A stretch of 64,000 nucleotides of DNA from the NCBI RefSeq assembly GCF_023502395.1, contig NZ_JAMFMB010000004.1, positions 124,001 to 188,000 on the forward strand, given 5' to 3'. The notes below the pieces were generated by a model. That model saw nothing but the letters and a program-made list of their open reading frames with translations. It did not search any database and was not told where the DNA came from. This DNA is from Ruegeria spongiae. Its GTDB lineage: Bacteria > Pseudomonadota > Alphaproteobacteria > Rhodobacterales > Rhodobacteraceae. Positions within the stretch are counted from its first letter, which is position 1. Each line of letters opens with the position of its first letter. Shown in pieces: positions 54,857 to 64,000 of this stretch. The translations under genes were made by a program, and so were the position numbers.

Positions 54857-55885
54857 TCAGAAGGACACTGGCGGCACCATCCCGATGATGTCGTAGGTCT
54901 GGCGCAGGATTGGTGCGGTGATCGCCCGTGCCCGCTCGGACCCGCGGGTCAGAATGCGGTCGATTTCGGTCTGGTCGTTCATCAGCCGCGCCATCTCGGT
55001 CGCGATCGGGGCCAGTTTTTCCACCGCCAGTTCTGCCAGCATCGGCTTGAATGCGCCAAACTGCTTGCCGCCCACCTCGGCCAGTACCTGATCGACGTTC
55101 TGATCGCTCAGCGCCGCATAGATATCGACCAGATTGCGCGCCTCGGGACGGTCTTCCAGACCTTTCGCCTCGGATGGCAGGGCATCGGGATCGGTCTTGG
55201 CCTTGCGGATTTTCTTCGCAATGGTCTCCGCGTCATCGGTCATGTTGATGCGGCTGGCATCCGAAGGGTCGGATTTCGACATTTTCTTCGACCCGTCGCG
55301 CAGGCTCATCACCCGTGTGGCAGCGCCTTCGATCACCGGTTCGGTGACCGGGAAGAAATCAACGCCATAGTCGTGGTTGAACTTGATCGCGATATCGCGG
55401 GTCAGTTCCAGATGCTGCTTCTGGTCCTCACCCACCGGCACATGGGTGGCGTGATAGACCAGAATATCTGCAGCCATCAGCGCCGGATAGGCAAACAACC
55501 CCAGCGAGGCGTTCTGCGCGTTCTTGCCCGCCTTGTCCTTGAACTGCGTCATCCGCTGCATCCAGCCCATCCGGGCGATACAGTTGAAGACCCAGGCCAG
55601 TTGCGCATGTTCGGGCACCTGGCTCTGGTTGATCAGGATCGATTTCTCGGGATCGAGGCCCGACGCGATATAGCCCGCGCACAGCTCGCGCGTGGCATGG
55701 CGCAGCTCGGCCGGGTCCTGCCAGACGGTGATCGCGTGCAGGTCGACCATGCAATAGATCGTCTCGAACTCCGATCCCTGCATCCGCACCCAGTTCCGCA
55801 GCGCCCCAAGATAATTGCCCAGGTGCAGGTTGCCCGAAGGCTGCGCACCGGAAAATACCCGTGGTGTGAACGTGGTCTCGGTCAT
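54857..55885 (-). CDS. trpS: Tryptophanyl-tRNA synthetase
   Basis: A 342-residue class I synthetase. The HIGH-type motif is HLGN in [12 protein letters not shown] (about 16-27), and [11 protein letters not shown] is the KMSKS block near residue 199. It charges tRNA-Trp. The C-terminus is at the terminator, convergent with ldh. No leader peptide or riboswitch is obvious upstream. Confidence 0.98.
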   Translation of the reverse strand: MTETTFTPRVFSGAQPSGNLHLGNYLGALRNWVRMQGSEFETIYCMVDLHAITVWQDPAELRHATRELCAGYIASGLDPEKSILINQSQVPEHAQLAWVFNCIARMGWMQRMTQFKDKAGKNAQNASLGLFAYPALMAADILVYHATHVPVGEDQKQHLELTRDIAIKFNHDYGVDFFPVTEPVIEGAATRVMSLRDGSKKMSKSDPSDASRINMTDDAETIAKKIRKAKTDPDALPSEAKGLEDRPEARNLVDIYAALSDQNVDQVLAEVGGKQFGAFKPMLAELAVEKLAPIATEMARLMNDQTEIDRILTRGSERARAITAPILRQTYDIIGMVPPVSF

Positions 55886-55972
55886 GTAAAGCGACTCCCG
55901 TCTGGAAAATTCGGCCTTCGTCGCTTACCCATGGGGTCCAATGACGTCAACAGGCGCAACAAGGACAAAGAC

Positions 55973-56659
55973 ATGAGCAGCCCCAGCCACACTCCACCCG
56001 TGAATCCGTTGCCGCCCGTTGTGGTGGCGCTTGTTCTGGTTCTGATGGGGATCGAGATCGTCTTCATGGCGGGCACCAAAGGGCTGATCGGCGGTCCCGA
56101 GGCCGTGGGTTGGCGCGTGGCGGCGATCCAGAAATATGCGTTTTCCGGAGATATCTTCGACTGGATGGTCGAGACCGGGCGCATGCCCTTCGAACATCTG
56201 ATGCGCTTTGTGACCTATCCGTTTGTCAGCGTGACCTTCACCCAGACGATCTTTGTCTGCGTCTTTGTGCTGGCGATGGGCAAGCTGGTGGCCGAGACCT
56301 TTGGCGCATTGGCGATGCTGCTCATTTTCGTTCTGAGCGGGATCGGCGGTGCGCTGCTATATGCACTGCTGCTGAACGAGCCCTATCCGCTGGTGGGTGG
56401 CTTCCCCCCGGTCTACGGGCTGATCGGGGCCTTCACCTATCTGCTCTGGCGCAAGCTGTCGCTGGTGGGTGAGAATCAGGCGCGGGCCTTTACACTCATC
56501 GCGTTTCTGATGGGCGCGCAGCTGCTGTTCGGGCTGCTGTTCGGAGGCGGCCTGGACTGGGTGGCCGATCTGGCGGGGTTTGCCACCGGCTTTGGCCTGT
56601 CCTTCTTTTTGGCCCCTGGCGGCTGGGCGCGGATACGCAACCGCATCCGCCACGACTGA
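55973..56659 (+). CDS. Rhomboid-like membrane protein lacking catalytic residues
   Basis: A 228-residue protein with about six transmembrane helices in the rhomboid arrangement. The active-site helix reads GGFPPVYGLIG (142-152) where rhomboid proteases have GASG...G, so the serine is missing. Near residue 199 the position of the catalytic histidine is Asp in DWVADLAGF. It is therefore a pseudoprotease, like iRhoms or derlins. ATG 55973 has AAGGA 8 nt upstream. Convergent with murJ by 4 bp. Confidence 0.78.
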   Translation: MSSPSHTPPVNPLPPVVVALVLVLMGIEIVFMAGTKGLIGGPEAVGWRVAAIQKYAFSGDIFDWMVETGRMPFEHLMRFVTYPFVSVTFTQTIFVCVFVLAMGKLVAETFGALAMLLIFVLSGIGGALLYALLLNEPYPLVGGFPPVYGLIGAFTYLLWRKLSLVGENQARAFTLIAFLMGAQLLFGLLFGGGLDWVADLAGFATGFGLSFFLAPGGWARIRNRIRHD

Positions 56660-56663
56660 GCGC

Positions 56664-58205
56664 TCAGCCGCGCCGCATCATCTGCCGCAATTCGCCAAGG
56701 CGGAAGGCACCCAGAATGTGCCCGGCCGCGTAGTAGGCAAGGCTACCGAACAGCACCAGTGCGAGCAGCGCGAGATAGCGCCATCCAGGCACCTGAAACG
56801 CCCAGCCAAAGAACTGGTTCGCGGCATAAAGCGCCACACCCATCAGGGCCGAGGCCAGCGCGATTCGCCAGGCGCGCGCGCGAAACCGGTCGTCTGGCTG
56901 CGCCACCGCGCCCATGCGCAGCGATCCCAGCGCCAGAAGCGCAACCATCGCCCAACCCGCGACCGACGCAGCGATGGCCGGGGCAATCCATCCGACAACC
57001 GGATAGAGGCCAAAGGCAAGCACCGCGTTCACCACCATGGCCACCGCCGCATAACGGAATGGTGTCTTCGTATCCTCACGCGCGAAATAGAGCGGTTGCA
57101 GTAGCTTCTGCAGCACGAAAGCAGGCAGGCCCAGACCATAAATTGCCACCGCCAGCGCCATCGCAGCGCTGTCTTCGGCACCGGTCGCACCACGTTCGAA
57201 CAGGACTGAGATCAGCGGCAGCGGCACGGTGACAAGCGCAACCGCAGCAGGCAACGACAGCATCAGCGTGAATTCTCCGGCGCGGGAATAGGCGTTGCGC
57301 GCGCCCGTTTCATCGCCCGCACGCAGCTTGCGCGACAGGTCCGGCAGCAGCACCACTCCAACGGCGATGCCCACCACTCCCAGCGGCAATTGATAAAGCC
57401 TGTCCGCCGCAAACAGCCAGCTGACCGCGCTTTCGGTTTGTGAGGCGACCAGTTGCCCCACCACCAGATTGATCTGCGTAACGCCCATCGCCAGCGCGGC
57501 GGGAACCGCCACTGCCACCATATGGCGCATCTCGGGTGTCAGCCGGGGCAGGCCGGGCCGGATGCGGATATCCGCCCGCTCTGTTGCGACCCAGACCAGC
57601 GCCAGTTGCGCCACGCCCGCGACCGGGATCACCCAGATCAGCCAGGTGATCACATCACCCCCCCTCAGCGCGCCAATCAGCATCGCACTGCAGGCCAGAA
57701 TGTTGAGAAGGACCGGCGCGGCAGCGGCGGCGGCAAAGCGCCCGGTGGCGTTCAACACGCCGGAAAACAGCGCCGCCAGCGCCATGAACAGGATGTAGGG
57801 AAAGACCACATGACCATAGCCCACCGCCAGATCGAACCGTGCATCCCCGGCAAAACCGCCCGCCGTGGCCCAGACCAGCGCGGGCATGAAGACCATGCCA
57901 AGCCCGACCAGCGCCAGCACCGCCAGTCCCAGCAGGTTGAAGGCCTGATTGGCAAAGCCCTGCGCGTCCTCGCCCGCCTCGAGCCGTTTCGAGAACATCG
58001 GCACGAAGGCTGCGTTGAACGCGCCCTCGGCAAAGAAGCGGCGGAACATGTTGGGCAAGCGGAAGGCGGCGACAAAGGCGTCCATCACCGGGCCGGGGCC
58101 GATATAGGCGGTGATCAGGATCTCGCGGACAAACCCCAGTATGCGGCTGGCCAGCGTCCAGAACCCGACGGTGAAGAACCCCGAGAGCAGTCTGATCTGC
58201 TTCAT
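56664..58205 (-). CDS. murJ: Lipid II flippase MurJ
   Basis: A 513-residue protein with about 14 transmembrane helices, the MurJ/MviN length and layout. Recognisable blocks are SRILGFVREILI near the N-terminus, LPNMFRRFFAEGAFNAAFVPMFS, and FVLQKLLQPLYFAREDTKTP. It flips lipid II for peptidoglycan synthesis. Its start overlaps the glnD stop by 4 nt. Confidence 0.95.
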   Translation of the reverse strand: MKQIRLLSGFFTVGFWTLASRILGFVREILITAYIGPGPVMDAFVAAFRLPNMFRRFFAEGAFNAAFVPMFSKRLEAGEDAQGFANQAFNLLGLAVLALVGLGMVFMPALVWATAGGFAGDARFDLAVGYGHVVFPYILFMALAALFSGVLNATGRFAAAAAAPVLLNILACSAMLIGALRGGDVITWLIWVIPVAGVAQLALVWVATERADIRIRPGLPRLTPEMRHMVAVAVPAALAMGVTQINLVVGQLVASQTESAVSWLFAADRLYQLPLGVVGIAVGVVLLPDLSRKLRAGDETGARNAYSRAGEFTLMLSLPAAVALVTVPLPLISVLFERGATGAEDSAAMALAVAIYGLGLPAFVLQKLLQPLYFAREDTKTPFRYAAVAMVVNAVLAFGLYPVVGWIAPAIAASVAGWAMVALLALGSLRMGAVAQPDDRFRARAWRIALASALMGVALYAANQFFGWAFQVPGWRYLALLALVLFGSLAYYAAGHILGAFRLGELRQMMRRG

Positions 58206-61030
58206 GAATCGGCGCGCTCCGCGCCTTCGGTGATGGCTGTGCGCAGGCGTTTTTCCAGCGTGCGCTGCTTGCCTTCGGAGTAATATTTCAACCCGAACAT
58301 GTCCTTCACATAGAAGGTGTCGACAACCTGTTCGCCATAGGTCGCGATCACCGCATTGGCGACATAGACATTCGAAGCTGACAGGGCGCGGGCCAGATCA
58401 TAAAGCAACCCCGGCCGGTCGCGGGTGTCGACCTCGATGATCGTGTAGATTTCCGAACCGTCATTGTCGAAGGTGATATGGGTCGGGACATTAAAGGCCT
58501 TTTCCCGTTTCTTGATCTTGTCACGCGATTTGAACGCATCGCTGGCGACCACTTCACCCTTCAGGGTCTTGTGGATCATCTGGGTCAGGCGCGGCAAGCG
58601 CGCGGCCTCATAGGGGTGGCCTTCGACGTCCTGAATCCAGAACGCATCGGTCACATAGCCGTCCTTGGTGGTATAGCTGCGAGCATCGACCACATTTGCG
58701 CCCACCAGTGCCAGAGCGCCCGCGACGCGGGCGAATATACCCGGATGGTCGCCCATGGCAAAACAGGCGCGGGTGGCGTCGCGGTCTTCGTCCGGGTGCA
58801 GGCGTATCTCCACCGCGCCGGCATCGCCGCTGTCTTCGAGGGTGCGCAGCATCTCGGCGAATTCGACATGGGCAGACAGGTTCAGCCCCTGCCAATAGGG
58901 GTCATAATGTCGCCCGGTTTCCAGCTTGAGGTCCGCTTTCGACCAGTTGTCCAGCGCCGCGCGCAGCGCCTTTTTGGCGCCGGCCCCGCGATTGGCACGG
59001 TTCAGGTCCTCCATCCCGGTTTCCAGCGCCCGCTTGGTTTCGGCATGCAGCGCGCGCAGCAGGGTGGCCTTCCAGTTGTTCCAGGTGTTGGGGCCAACGC
59101 CGCGAATGTCGCAGACCGTCAGTACCGTCAGCAGGTCCAGCCGCTTGACGGTTCCGACCGCCTTGGCGAAATCGCGCACGGTGCGCGGGTCCGAGATGTC
59201 GCGTTTCTGCGCCATATCCGACATCAACAGGTGATAGCGCACCAGCCATTCTACCGTCTCGCAATCGGATTTGCCGAGCCCCAGACGCGGCGCGACCTTG
59301 CGCGCGATCTGGGCACCGAGGATCGAATGATCCTGCTCGCGCCCCTTACCGATATCGTGCAGCAGCAGCGCCACATAAAGGACCTTGCGGTTGATCCCGT
59401 CCTCCAGGATGCCCGAGGCCAGCGGCAGCGCCTCGACCAGTTCTCCGCGTTCGATCTGGGCGAGGTTGACGATGCACTGGATGGTATGCTCGTCCACCGT
59501 ATAGCTGTGGTACATGTTGAACTGCATCATCGCGACGATAGGTTCGAACTCGGGGATGAAGGCGGACAGCACCCCCAACTCGTTCATCCGGCGCAGGGCG
59601 CGCTCGGGATTGCCGTGTTTCAGCAGCAGATCAAGGAAGATGCGCCGCGCCTCGCGGTTGGTGCGCATATCCTCGTCGATCAGGTCCAGATTTGCGGTGA
59701 CCAGCCGCATCGCGTCCGGGTGGATCAGCATGCCGGTCCGCAGCCCTTCCTCGAACAGCCGCAGCAGGTTCAGCTTGTCGGTCAGGAATGCCTCGGGATC
59801 GGTGATGTCGAGCCGGTTATGGACCACCTTGTAGCCCGATTTCACCCGCGGCTTGCGGCGAAAGATGCGTTCCAGCAGCGGATCGCTTTTCTTATGCGCC
59901 GCTTCCAGTTTGGTCAGAAAAATCCGGGTCAGTTCGCCCACCGAGGTCGCCTCGCGGAAATAGCGCTGCATGAACACTTCGACCGCCCGTCGCCCGGCAC
60001 GGTCAGAATAGCCCATGCGGTCGGCCACTTCGACTTGCAGGTCGAATGTCAGCTGTTCGGTGGCGCGCCTTGTCACCAGATGCAGATGCGCGCGCACGGC
60101 CCAGAGGAATTCTTCGGCCTGAACGAAGCGTTCAAACTCCTCCGCCTCGAACAGGCCCAGCCCGACCAGTTCGGCCACATCGCGAACGCCATAGATATAC
60201 TTGGCGATCCAATAGAGCGATTGCAGGTCGCGCAGCCCGCCTTTGCCCTCTTTGACATTGGGCTCGACCATATAGCGCTCGCCCTGCTTGTGATGGCGTT
60301 TCTCGCGCTCATCCAGCTTGGCTTCGATGAATTCGCGCCCGGTGCGGTCGAACAGCTCGGCCTTCAGGGTTTTTGCCATTTCGCTGGCCAGCGGCGCGTG
60401 GCCCGCCAGAAAGCGCTGCTCCAGCATGGCGGTGCGGATCGTGTGATCGTCTTGCCCCATGCGCACGCAATCGCGGATGGTGCGCGAGGAATGCCCGACC
60501 TTCAGCCGCAGATCCCACAGGATATAGAGCATGGATTCGATCACACTCTCGGCCCAGGCGGTGATCTTGTAAGGGGTCAGGAACAGCAGATCGACATCGG
60601 AAAACGGCGCCATTTCGCCACGCCCGTAACCGCCCACGGCCATCACCGCGATGCGCTCGGACCGGGTCGGGTTTGACAGCGGGTGCAGCACTTCGCTGGC
60701 CACATAGAGCGCGGTGCGCACCATGCCATCGGTCAGATAGGTGTAGGAGCGGGTCAGGGGCCGGGCCGCAAAGGGCTTTTCGGCATAGGCCGCGGCGATC
60801 GCATCGCGACCCGCCTTTTGCGTGTCGCGCAGGATCGCCACAACCCCGCCGCGCCGCGCGGCATTTTCGGCCTCGTCTTCGACAAGCGCCTCGACCCGGG
60901 CCATGACCTGAGCGGGATCGAAAATCTGATCCGGCGGGCAGATCAGATCGCCAGCCAGATCAGGCGTTATACGCTGGATCTTTTCCGGATCAGAACCCGG
61001 CACCGGAGAATGTTTGTGGAGCAGGGTCAA
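58202..61030 (-). CDS. glnD: Bifunctional uridylyltransferase / uridylyl-removing enzyme
   Basis: A 942-residue nitrogen sensor that modifies PII proteins by glutamine level. The nucleotidyltransferase motif is GGYGRGE with SDVD (133-147). The HD domain has LLHDIGKG, and two ACT domains occupy the C-terminus (about 720-930). The ATG overlaps the upstream gene by 41 nt. It pairs with murJ, 4-nt overlap. Confidence 0.96.
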   Translation of the reverse strand: MTLLHKHSPVPGSDPEKIQRITPDLAGDLICPPDQIFDPAQVMARVEALVEDEAENAARRGGVVAILRDTQKAGRDAIAAAYAEKPFAARPLTRSYTYLTDGMVRTALYVASEVLHPLSNPTRSERIAVMAVGGYGRGEMAPFSDVDLLFLTPYKITAWAESVIESMLYILWDLRLKVGHSSRTIRDCVRMGQDDHTIRTAMLEQRFLAGHAPLASEMAKTLKAELFDRTGREFIEAKLDEREKRHHKQGERYMVEPNVKEGKGGLRDLQSLYWIAKYIYGVRDVAELVGLGLFEAEEFERFVQAEEFLWAVRAHLHLVTRRATEQLTFDLQVEVADRMGYSDRAGRRAVEVFMQRYFREATSVGELTRIFLTKLEAAHKKSDPLLERIFRRKPRVKSGYKVVHNRLDITDPEAFLTDKLNLLRLFEEGLRTGMLIHPDAMRLVTANLDLIDEDMRTNREARRIFLDLLLKHGNPERALRRMNELGVLSAFIPEFEPIVAMMQFNMYHSYTVDEHTIQCIVNLAQIERGELVEALPLASGILEDGINRKVLYVALLLHDIGKGREQDHSILGAQIARKVAPRLGLGKSDCETVEWLVRYHLLMSDMAQKRDISDPRTVRDFAKAVGTVKRLDLLTVLTVCDIRGVGPNTWNNWKATLLRALHAETKRALETGMEDLNRANRGAGAKKALRAALDNWSKADLKLETGRHYDPYWQGLNLSAHVEFAEMLRTLEDSGDAGAVEIRLHPDEDRDATRACFAMGDHPGIFARVAGALALVGANVVDARSYTTKDGYVTDAFWIQDVEGHPYEAARLPRLTQMIHKTLKGEVVASDAFKSRDKIKKREKAFNVPTHITFDNDGSEIYTIIEVDTRDRPGLLYDLARALSASNVYVANAVIATYGEQVVDTFYVKDMFGLKYYSEGKQRTLEKRLRTAITEGAERADS

Positions 61031-62162
61031 TCACAACCACCTGTTTGTTCTGGATCGTGGCCACTGCCAATCCCCGTTGGTTCGTGCCATCCGGCAACAG
61101 GCGGAATATACCGCCCACGCCCTGGAAACCAGCCCCTTGTGTCAGCGCCGCCCCGGTCAGTGCATTGGATTTGCCCGATCCGACCAGGGCTCCGATGGCG
61201 GCGATGCCGTCATAGGCGAGCCCGCTGATCGGATGCGGCGCACTGCCATAGGTGGATTGATAGCGCGCGCGGTAATTCTGGCTCTTGCTCGGATCGGGGA
61301 GGGCGAACCAGCCGCCCTGAACACCGGGCAGTGCCAGCGTCTGTGCGGGAATGTCCCAACGGGTCAGGCCGATGAACTGCGTGGTGGCGTTGGACACACC
61401 CGCTTCAGGCAGAAGCTGCGTGAAGAGCGGTAGTGCGCCCGCCGTGGTCGACGTCATGAACACCGAGGCGTCACCGGCGCTGTCTACCGCCGCTTTCACC
61501 TGCGGGACCGCGTTGATCACGCCTTGCTGCGACCGCTCGTAGGGGACCGAACCGGCCAGCGTCGCGCCGCTGTTGCGGATGCCGTTCTCGATGGCGGCCT
61601 TGCCCAGTTGCCCACCCTCGTCATTGCTGTAGACCACGACCATCCGGCCCTTGCCCTGACGGGCGGCATAGCTGGTCAGACGGTTGGCCGAGTTCTCGAA
61701 TGTCGAGCCAAGCACAAAGACGTTGCCGCCCGCGATATTGGTGTTGTTGGAAAAGGACAGCAGATTGATGTTCTTGTTCAGAACCGAAAGCCCGGCGGCG
61801 TTCACCGCTTGCGAATAGACCGGCCCGATGATGATCTTCGCCCCTTCATCGACCGCTTGCTGCGCCACCGCCGAGGCCGTTGCCGAACTGCCCGCTGTGT
61901 CATAGACCCGCAGGTCGATCTGCACGTTCTGCAAATCCCCCATCGCCAGCCGCGCGGCGTTCTCAAGGCTTTGCGCCATGGACGCATCGCCGGAGCGGCC
62001 CGATCCTTTGGGCACCAGCAGCGCCACTGGCACCGGTTTCGAGGTGTTGATGCTGGGGCCACCGCTGATCGCGGGCATGTCGCAGGCTGCCAGAAATCCG
62101 GCAACGGTCAGCGCAAGCGCCGTTTTGGCAAATGTGCGGGTGGGCTTGAAAAACGCAAACAT
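60990..62162 (-). CDS. Penicillin-binding protein activator (LpoA-like lipoprotein)
   Basis: A 390-residue lipoprotein. The signal ends in FLAAC (lipobox Cys27), and the rest is a type I periplasmic binding fold (VALLVPKGSGRSG, IIGPVYSQAV, GLAYDGIAAIGAL). In the family LpoA stimulates PBP1A, but lengths here match the shorter alphaproteobacterial version. Its 3' end overlaps glnD by 41 nt. It diverges from rsmI. Confidence 0.88.
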   Translation of the reverse strand: MFAFFKPTRTFAKTALALTVAGFLAACDMPAISGGPSINTSKPVPVALLVPKGSGRSGDASMAQSLENAARLAMGDLQNVQIDLRVYDTAGSSATASAVAQQAVDEGAKIIIGPVYSQAVNAAGLSVLNKNINLLSFSNNTNIAGGNVFVLGSTFENSANRLTSYAARQGKGRMVVVYSNDEGGQLGKAAIENGIRNSGATLAGSVPYERSQQGVINAVPQVKAAVDSAGDASVFMTSTTAGALPLFTQLLPEAGVSNATTQFIGLTRWDIPAQTLALPGVQGGWFALPDPSKSQNYRARYQSTYGSAPHPISGLAYDGIAAIGALVGSGKSNALTGAALTQGAGFQGVGGIFRLLPDGTNQRGLAVATIQNKQVVVIDPAPQTFSGAGF

Positions 62163-62248
62163 CTAAATGAAAACTCCCTGATCGTGCATCCGGGCGGCCG
62201 CCTGGGGACAGGCCGCGATAATAAACGTCATGAAAGGCGGGTCCAGCT

Positions 62249-63103
62249 TTGAATTACCAGAAAACCCATTTGTCACCCGGCCTTTACTTTGTTGCCACAC
62301 CAATCGGGACGGCCCGCGACATCACCCTGCGCGCGCTGGATGTGCTGGCCTCTGCCGATGTGATCGCCGCCGAGGATACACGCAGTCTGCGCCATCTGAT
62401 GGATATTCACGGCGTGCCGCTCGAAGGGCGGCGGATTGTGGCCTATCACGACCATAGCGGCGCAGGCGCGCGGGCGCGGCTGCTTGAGGCGTTATCGGCG
62501 GGAAAATCCGTGGCTTATGCGTCCGAGGCGGGCATGCCCCTGATTGCCGATCCCGGCTATGACCTGAGCCGCGCGGCGGCGGAGGCCGGGCATCAGGTGA
62601 CGGTGGCGCCGGGGGCCTCTGCGGTGCTGGCGGCGCTGACGCTGGCAGGATTGCCGACGGATGCGTTTTTCTTTGCGGGCTTTCTGCCCAATGCGACCAA
62701 GGCACGGCGGACGCGTCTGGAAGAGCTGCGCGAGGTGCCGGGCACGCTGGCGTTTTACGAATCGCCCAAGCGGGTGGCCGACAGCCTTGCGGATATGGCG
62801 GCGGTGCTGGGCGACCGGCAGGCGGCGCTCTGCCGCGAGCTGACCAAGAAGTTCGAAGAAGTCCGGCGCGGGTCCTTATCCGAACTCGCCACCGCGCTGA
62901 AGGCGCAGGGCGTCAAGGGCGAGATCGTGGTGCTGGTCGACCGTGCACGTCAGGCCGCCGCCAGCGAGGCGGATGTCGAGAACGCTTTGTTAACAGCCCT
63001 TGAGACACATTCGGTCAAGGATGCGGCGGAACTGGTGGCAGGGATGTATTCCCTGCCGCGCCGCCCGCTTTACCAAAGGGCGCTGAAACTTGGCAAAACA
63101 TGA
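62249..63103 (+). CDS. rsmI: 16S rRNA 2'-O-methyltransferase RsmI
   Basis: A 284-residue SPOUT-like tetrapyrrole-methylase fold enzyme methylating C1402. FVATPIGTARDIT, AAEDTRSL and YASEAGMPLIADPG are the family motifs. It starts with TTG at 62249 because no ATG with better context exists in frame. It overlaps yraN by 14 nt. Confidence 0.95.
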   Translation: MNYQKTHLSPGLYFVATPIGTARDITLRALDVLASADVIAAEDTRSLRHLMDIHGVPLEGRRIVAYHDHSGAGARARLLEALSAGKSVAYASEAGMPLIADPGYDLSRAAAEAGHQVTVAPGASAVLAALTLAGLPTDAFFFAGFLPNATKARRTRLEELREVPGTLAFYESPKRVADSLADMAAVLGDRQAALCRELTKKFEEVRRGSLSELATALKAQGVKGEIVVLVDRARQAAASEADVENALLTALETHSVKDAAELVAGMYSLPRRPLYQRALKLGKT

Positions 63104-63476
63104 GATCACGGATCATGCCCGGCGCGGCTACCGCAACCATCGCGCCGGGGATGCCGCCGAGGATCGCATTGCCTCGGCCTATAACGATCTTGGGTTTGCA
63201 GTCGTAGAACGTCGCTGGCGCGGGGCTGGCGGAGAAATCGACCTGATCCTGCGCGGGCCGGGCGGGCTGATCTTTGCCGAGGTCAAGCAAAGCCGCGATT
63301 TCGCACAGGCGGCGGCTGCGCTGAGTGCGCGCCAGATGCGCCGTATCTTCGCTGCGGCGCAGGAATTTCTGGCCGAGGAAGCGATGGGGCAGGACACCGA
63401 AGCGCGGTTCGATGTGGCGCTTGTGGACCAGATGGGCCGGTTTCAAATCATCGAGAACGCCTTTGGTCAGATGTGA
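63090..63476 (+). CDS. yraN: YraN/UPF0102 family protein
   Basis: A 128-residue protein with a restriction-endonuclease-like fold. GEIDLILRGPGGLIFAEVK contains the Asp and Glu-x-Lys motif. It is usually next to rsmI, as here. It starts with TTG at 63090. Function unknown, possibly nuclease-related. Confidence 0.88.
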   Translation: MAKHEITDHARRGYRNHRAGDAAEDRIASAYNDLGFAVVERRWRGAGGEIDLILRGPGGLIFAEVKQSRDFAQAAAALSARQMRRIFAAAQEFLAEEAMGQDTEARFDVALVDQMGRFQIIENAFGQM

Positions 63477-63536
63477 TCCCCATTGAACCTGCCGCGCGGC
63501 TGCGCCATGTAGCTGGCAGATCATGAGGAGCGCGCC

Positions 63537-64000
63537 ATGAAGATCGCCTTTCAGATGGACCCGATCGGGGCCGTAGACATCAATGCCGACAGTTCCTTCC
63601 GCCTCGCCGAAGAGGCGCAGGCGCGCGGTCATTCGCTGTTTTTCTACAGCCCCGACAAGCTGGCCTATGAAGAAGGGCGCGTCACTGCCCGCGGTCAGGA
63701 TATGACCGTGCAGCGCGTGGCAGGTGACCCGGCCATTCTGGGCCCAGAGCGCGAAGTGGATCTGGCCGCGTTCGATGTGGTCTGGCTGCGCCAGGATCCG
63801 CCCTTCGACATGCACTACATCACCTCGACCCATCTTCTGGACCGGCTCAAGGGGCAGGCTCTGGTGGTCAATGATCCGTTCTGGGTGCGCAACTATCCCG
63901 AAAAGCTGCTGGTGCTGGATTTCCCCGACCTGACGCCGCCGACGACGATTGCCCGCGATCTGGACACGATCAAGGCGTTCAAGGCCCGCCATGGCGATAT
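63537..64000 (+). CDS. gshB: Glutathione synthetase, 3' truncated by window end
   Basis: Starts at ATG 63537 with GAGGAG nearby and runs open to the window end (154 codons). MKIAFQMDPIGAVDINADSSFRL, VWLRQDPPFDMHYI and NDPFWVRNYPEKL are the conserved N-terminal blocks of GshB. It ligates gamma-glutamylcysteine and glycine using ATP. The ATP-grasp domain lies beyond the window. Follows yraN by 60 bp. Confidence 0.93.
   Translation, partial: MKIAFQMDPIGAVDINADSSFRLAEEAQARGHSLFFYSPDKLAYEEGRVTARGQDMTVQRVAGDPAILGPEREVDLAAFDVVWLRQDPPFDMHYITSTHLLDRLKGQALVVNDPFWVRNYPEKLLVLDFPDLTPPTTIARDLDTIKAFKARHGD

Noticed and set aside
54839-55972. Extension of the rhomboid-like gene far upstream
   Set aside because: The frame is open across trpS on the opposite strand, but only the part from 55973 has a ribosome binding site and membrane helices.
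58478-60676. A long forward open frame opposite glnD
   Set aside because: It lies entirely antisense to a clear glnD with intact domains. Its translation is His-, Gln- and Arg-rich and shows no family pattern.

Overview
This window is chromosomal DNA of a Roseobacter-group alphaproteobacterium (Rhodobacterales), most likely Ruegeria or a near relative. The basis is high GC, protein families typical of the group (TIGR02302, TIGR02186, DUF1194, DUF1737, H-NS/HvrA type protein), and a gene order (phaAB, argH-lysA, lpdA-sucBA-sucDC-mdh, mcl2-mch-sdhCDAB, ecm-ccr-luxRI) that I remember from Ruegeria pomeroyi and, in part, Rhodobacter sphaeroides. The assignment rests on memory of those genomes, not on a search. 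No rRNA, tRNA, insertion sequence, prophage or CRISPR array was seen.

Layout. 1-3.3 kb: phaB and phaA (polyhydroxybutyrate precursor synthesis) and an EAL-domain protein. 3.4-16.4 kb: thioredoxin-like protein, argH with two tiny lipoproteins, a class III cyclase, lysA, a large TIGR02302 membrane protein, a zinc-ribbon protein with a hexanucleotide repeat, ftsE-ftsX-plsC and a TerB-like protein. 16.5-27 kb: a reverse-strand TCA block, mdh then sucC-orf-sucD-DUF805-sucA-sucB-orf-lpdA. 27-35.5 kb: TSUP transporter, mcl2-nnrU-like-DUF1737-mch, a DUF1194 protein, then sdhCDAB. 35.6-38 kb: small proteins, a DUF1989 protein, deoD and an H-NS-like protein. 38-45 kb: ecm, a PlsB-like acyltransferase, ccr and a luxR-luxI quorum-sensing pair with an overlapping 69-residue ORF. 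45-54.8 kb: RecD-like helicase, TIGR02186/TauE pair, orphan BMP binding protein, the nfu-gfa-tsaB-rimI operon, universal stress protein, and a branched-chain amino acid module (aminotransferase, Lrp regulator, leucine dehydrogenase). 54.8-64 kb: trpS, a rhomboid-like pseudoprotease, murJ, glnD, a penicillin-binding-protein activator, rsmI, yraN and the start of gshB.

How it works together. The core is acetyl-CoA metabolism. phaA and phaB make acetoacetyl-CoA and 3-hydroxybutyryl-CoA, the shared precursor of storage polymer and of the ethylmalonyl-CoA pathway. ccr, ecm, mch and mcl2 are steps of that pathway and feed malate and succinyl-CoA into the TCA enzymes encoded beside them. The quorum-sensing pair sits directly downstream of ccr.

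The most interesting signals are non-coding. A paired TGTGATCACA palindrome lies upstream of both sucC and sdhC. A 16-bp motif (CTGCGTTGCGGCAYAA-like) lies upstream of ecm, ccr and mcl2. A perfect Irr/ICE-type box lies upstream of the nfu operon. A TTAA-N7-TTAAC CtrA-type box lies upstream of the luxR unit, with a half-site upstream of luxI.
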